From assembly GCF_018219815.1 (NCBI RefSeq), contig NZ_JADMKU010000001.1, forward strand, positions 186,001 through 250,000: 64,000 bases of DNA, written 5' to 3'. The notes under the pieces were generated by a model, which saw only the letters and a list, made by a program, of their open reading frames with translations, was not told the DNA's origin and ran no database searches. Shown here one piece after another: positions 61,564-64,000 of the stretch. The DNA is from Thalassovita aquimarina. Lineage in GTDB: Bacteria; Pseudomonadota; Alphaproteobacteria; Rhodobacterales; Rhodobacteraceae. The translations under genes and the position numbers were made by a program. Every line of letters starts with the position of its first letter. The stretch's first letter is position 1.

Positions 61564-62664
61564 TTGGCTCGTATCCGTTTCGAGAACGTCGAGAAGAAAT
61601 ACGCAAACGGCTTTCACGCCGTGAAGGATCTCAACCTCGATATCCGCGACAAGGAATTCCTTGTCCTGCTTGGGCCTTCGGGCTGCGGAAAATCCACCAC
61701 GCTGAACATGATCGCCGGACTGGAAGAGGTCAGCGACGGCAACCTGCTGTTCGACGACGAACTGGTCAACTACACGCCGCCGCACAAGCGCGACGTGGCG
61801 ATGGTGTTCCAGAGCTACGCGCTCTATCCGCACAAGACGGTGTTCGACAACATCGCCTTCGGTCTGCAGATGCGCAAAGCGCCGCGCGCCGAAATCGAAA
61901 CCCGGGTACGCGACGCAGCGCGCAAGCTGGAAATCGAACACCTGCTGGATCGGCGCCCGTCGCAACTGTCCGGCGGTCAGCGTCAACGCGTGGCGCTTGG
62001 CCGGGCCATGGTGCGCGACCCCGCGGTGTTCCTGATGGACGAACCGCTGTCGAACCTCGACGCGGCGCTGCGCATTTCGATGCGCGCCGAGATCAAGGAA
62101 CTGCACCAGCAGATGCAGACCACCTTCGTCTATGTCACCCACGACCAGGCCGAGGCGCTGACGCTGGCCGATCGGATCGTGGTGATGCGCGATGGCGTGG
62201 TGCAGCAGATAGGCAGCCCCGACGATATCTATGAACGCCCCAAGAACACCTTCGTCGCCTCCTTTCTGGGCAGTCCGCCGATCAACTATATCGATGGCGT
62301 CATCGAGGACCGGAACGGCGACGGCGTGAAGTTCGTGCGCGGTGATCTGATGCTGACCCTGCCGGAAGAAATCGCCGCCAAGCTGAGACACAGCGACCGC
62401 CGCGAAGTGCGCCTTGGCATCCGCGCCGAAGACGTGGACGAAGCCGCGCAGGGCGGTGAAGGCACGATCATCCGCGGCAAGGTGAATTCGGTTCTGCCCG
62501 TCGGGTCGGACCAGTTCCTAGGCTTCGATTTCTACGGCGAGGAGCTGTTTTTCCGGGTCAGCAAGGATCTCAGCCACAAGGTCGGAGAAGACGTGGCGTT
62601 GTCGGTCGATCTGAACCGGCTGCACCTGTTCGACAAGGACAGCGGCCAGAGCCTGCTCTGGTAA
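61564..62664 (+). CDS. ABC transporter ATP-binding protein (UgpC/MalK type)
   Basis: 366 residues. Walker A GPSGCGKST, Q-loop QSYALYPH, signature LSGGQRQRVALGRAM, Walker B VFLMDEPLSNLD and switch HD (THDQAEALTL). The C-terminal TOBE/MOBE domain begins near FLGSPPINYIDG. TTG start with AGGAAAGA upstream. Drives the two permeases. Confidence 0.96.
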   Translation: MARIRFENVEKKYANGFHAVKDLNLDIRDKEFLVLLGPSGCGKSTTLNMIAGLEEVSDGNLLFDDELVNYTPPHKRDVAMVFQSYALYPHKTVFDNIAFGLQMRKAPRAEIETRVRDAARKLEIEHLLDRRPSQLSGGQRQRVALGRAMVRDPAVFLMDEPLSNLDAALRISMRAEIKELHQQMQTTFVYVTHDQAEALTLADRIVVMRDGVVQQIGSPDDIYERPKNTFVASFLGSPPINYIDGVIEDRNGDGVKFVRGDLMLTLPEEIAAKLRHSDRREVRLGIRAEDVDEAAQGGEGTIIRGKVNSVLPVGSDQFLGFDFYGEELFFRVSKDLSHKVGEDVALSVDLNRLHLFDKDSGQSLLW

Positions 62665-62676
62665 CCGGAGAAAACG

Positions 62677-63555
62677 ATGAAACCCGCCCCTTTCACCTAC
62701 CATCGGCCCGGCGATGTCGACGAGGCGCTGAACCTGATGGCGCGCTTCGGGTCCGATGCCAAACCATTGGGTGGCGGGCAGAGTCTTGGGCCGATGCTGA
62801 ACATGCGTCTGGCGCGGCCTGGCCATCTGGTCGATCTGAACGATTTGCTGGAACTGGACTATGTCCGCGATCTGGGTGACGTGATCGAAATCGGCGGCCT
62901 GACCCGTCATCACCGGCTTGCCACCGCACCCGAGGTCGCGCGCGACCTGCCGCTTCTGGCCAAGGCCGCGCGCACCATCGGCCATTACGCGATCCGCCAG
63001 CGCGGCACCATCGGCGGCAGCCTCGTGCATGCTGACCCGGCGGCGCAACTGCCGCTGATCGCCGTGACGCTGGGCGTCGATGTGGTGCTGCGCTCGGTTC
63101 GCGGGGAACGGGTGGTTCCCGCTGCCGATTTCCTGCAATCCATCATGACGGTCGATCTGGGCGAGGACGAGATTGTCACCGCCCTTCGTTTCCCGCGCCA
63201 AACGGCTGATGAATACAGTTCCTTCGACCTGTTCAGCCGCCGCCACGGCGATTTCGCCATCGTCGGCGTGGCGTTGACGCTGCGCTTCGACGCCGCCGCC
63301 GCCGCCGCCGTGGAAGAGATGCGGCTGGGACTGGGCGGCACCGGCCCGGTGCCGCAGCGGATGCACGCTATCGAGGCCGCAGCGGTCGGTAACCCAATCG
63401 ACGCCGAAACAGCCGCCAGACTGGCCGCCGAAACCGCCGCCGCCATCAACCCCGAGGAAAATGCCGAAGTGCCTGCCGCCTATCGTCGCGAACTGGTCGA
63501 AACCATGATCCGGCACGCCCTGCTGGACGCTGCCGGAAAGCGGGGCCAGAAATGA
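62677..63555 (+). CDS. FAD-binding subunit of molybdenum hydroxylase (CoxM-like)
   Basis: 292 residues. FAD-binding PCMH fold: KPLGGGQSLGPMLNMRLARP, and RQRGTIGGSLVHADP (the TxGGxxxxxxP loop). Medium subunit of the xanthine dehydrogenase/CO dehydrogenase family, passing electrons from the Fe-S subunit to an acceptor. Starts 12 bases after the ATPase stop and overlaps the CoxS gene by four bases, tying the hydroxylase to the transporter in one transcript. Confidence 0.93.
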   Translation: MKPAPFTYHRPGDVDEALNLMARFGSDAKPLGGGQSLGPMLNMRLARPGHLVDLNDLLELDYVRDLGDVIEIGGLTRHHRLATAPEVARDLPLLAKAARTIGHYAIRQRGTIGGSLVHADPAAQLPLIAVTLGVDVVLRSVRGERVVPAADFLQSIMTVDLGEDEIVTALRFPRQTADEYSSFDLFSRRHGDFAIVGVALTLRFDAAAAAAVEEMRLGLGGTGPVPQRMHAIEAAAVGNPIDAETAARLAAETAAAINPEENAEVPAAYRRELVETMIRHALLDAAGKRGQK

Positions 63556-64000
63556 CCGCCCCGGTGTCCATATCGCTTGTCGTGAACGGCGAAACGCATG
63601 ACCTGACCGTGCCGCCGCGCAAGCTGCTGTCCGACGTGTTGCGCGACGACCTGCACCTGACCGGCACCCATGTGGGATGCGAACACGGCGTCTGCGGCGC
63701 CTGCACGATCCTGATTGACGGTCAGCCTTCGCGGGCTTGCCTGACCTATGCGGTGCAGATGGAGGGCCACGAACTGACCACCATCGAATCCGTGGCCGAT
63801 GGCGAAACCCTCAGCCCGCTGCAGCAAGCGCTGCACGAAGAACACGGGCTGCAATGCGGCTTCTGCACCGCCGGTATCGTGATGACGTTTGAGGCCTACC
63901 TGCGCGACAATCCCGACCCGGACGAGGCCGAAATCCGCGATGTGCTGTCGGGCAACCTGTGCCGCTGCACCGGCTACCAGAATATCGTGACGGCCATCCT
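63552..64000 (+). CDS. 2Fe-2S subunit of molybdenum hydroxylase (CoxS-like), cut by window end
   Basis: 149 complete codons visible; the 3' end lies outside the window. Plant-type ferredoxin cluster CEHGVCGAC and the second cluster CGFC ... CRCTGY are present, as in CoxS/XdhA-type small subunits. The molybdenum subunit (CoxL) should follow beyond the window. The substrate is a hydroxylatable organic compound (heterocycle, purine, aldehyde or CO); CO is unlikely without accessory cox genes visible here, but this cannot be decided from the window. Confidence 0.93.
   Translation, partial: MTAPVSISLVVNGETHDLTVPPRKLLSDVLRDDLHLTGTHVGCEHGVCGACTILIDGQPSRACLTYAVQMEGHELTTIESVADGETLSPLQQALHEEHGLQCGFCTAGIVMTFEAYLRDNPDPDEAEIRDVLSGNLCRCTGYQNIVTAI

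Overview
The window reads as a chromosomal segment of an alphaproteobacterium of the family Rhodobacteraceae, probably of the Roseobacter group. It is GC-rich. Diagnostic features are a circularly permuted two-piece tmRNA with the tag ANDNRAPVAMAA, an alphaproteobacterial LexA box (GTTC-N7-GTTC), a DUF1476 F1-ATPase inhibitor, a trgA-trgB-cysK tellurite locus, an acrylyl-CoA reductase (acuI), and a single-domain betaine/homocysteine methyltransferase lying near a separate corrinoid protein. All gene names come from reading translated sequence by eye; no database search was possible.

Layout. 0-7 kb: a tRNA-Asn cut by the window edge, a type I secreted RTX/beta-helix protein, an aminobenzoate/benzoate-CoA ligase-like enzyme and a soluble PAS chemoreceptor. 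7.5-18.6 kb: housekeeping, with purine synthesis genes in three groups (purMN, purC-purS, purQ), RNase D, a SufE protein, and a cobalamin/methionine group (DUF1638, corrinoid protein, homocysteine methyltransferase) into which a LexA-controlled radical SAM gene is set. 18.6-26.2 kb: a DctB/DctD-type two-component pair whose regulator lacks the sigma54-contact loop, RNase E with a long leader, and a CcdA-type protein. 26.2-33.8 kb: an alpha/beta hydrolase-P450 pair, small regulatory genes, fumC, a PmtA-like methyltransferase, sspB, tmRNA and a GntR regulator with duplicated operators at its own start codon. The closeness of sspB to tmRNA is notable because both act in ribosome rescue and tagged-protein degradation.

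34-48 kb: a DinB protein, acuI, a universal stress protein, a BCCT transporter and a class V aminotransferase (suggesting compatible-solute or DMSP metabolism), then photolyase and a tight run cfa-trgA-trgB-cysK-mscS-alaX related to membrane modification, oxidant/tellurite resistance, cysteine synthesis and proofreading. 48-57 kb: an AI-2E family transporter, a tRNA-Ser(GGA), then an accessory-looking stretch with decayed gene fragments, two overlapping gene pairs (DUF6544/M23 peptidase and CPBP protease/serine hydrolase), a good FNR-type site, a glyoxalase-superfamily gene and a MATE exporter.

57-64 kb: the most interesting unit. A TetR-family regulator, a divergent NIPSNAP gene and a CUT1-type ABC transporter that runs directly into the FAD and 2Fe-2S subunits of a CO-dehydrogenase-like molybdenum hydroxylase. 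The hydroxylase continues past the window end. Two near-identical palindromes (GTCGTCA-N2-TGACGAC), one in front of the regulator and one in front of the transporter, delimit a probable regulon for uptake and hydroxylation of an unidentified substrate.
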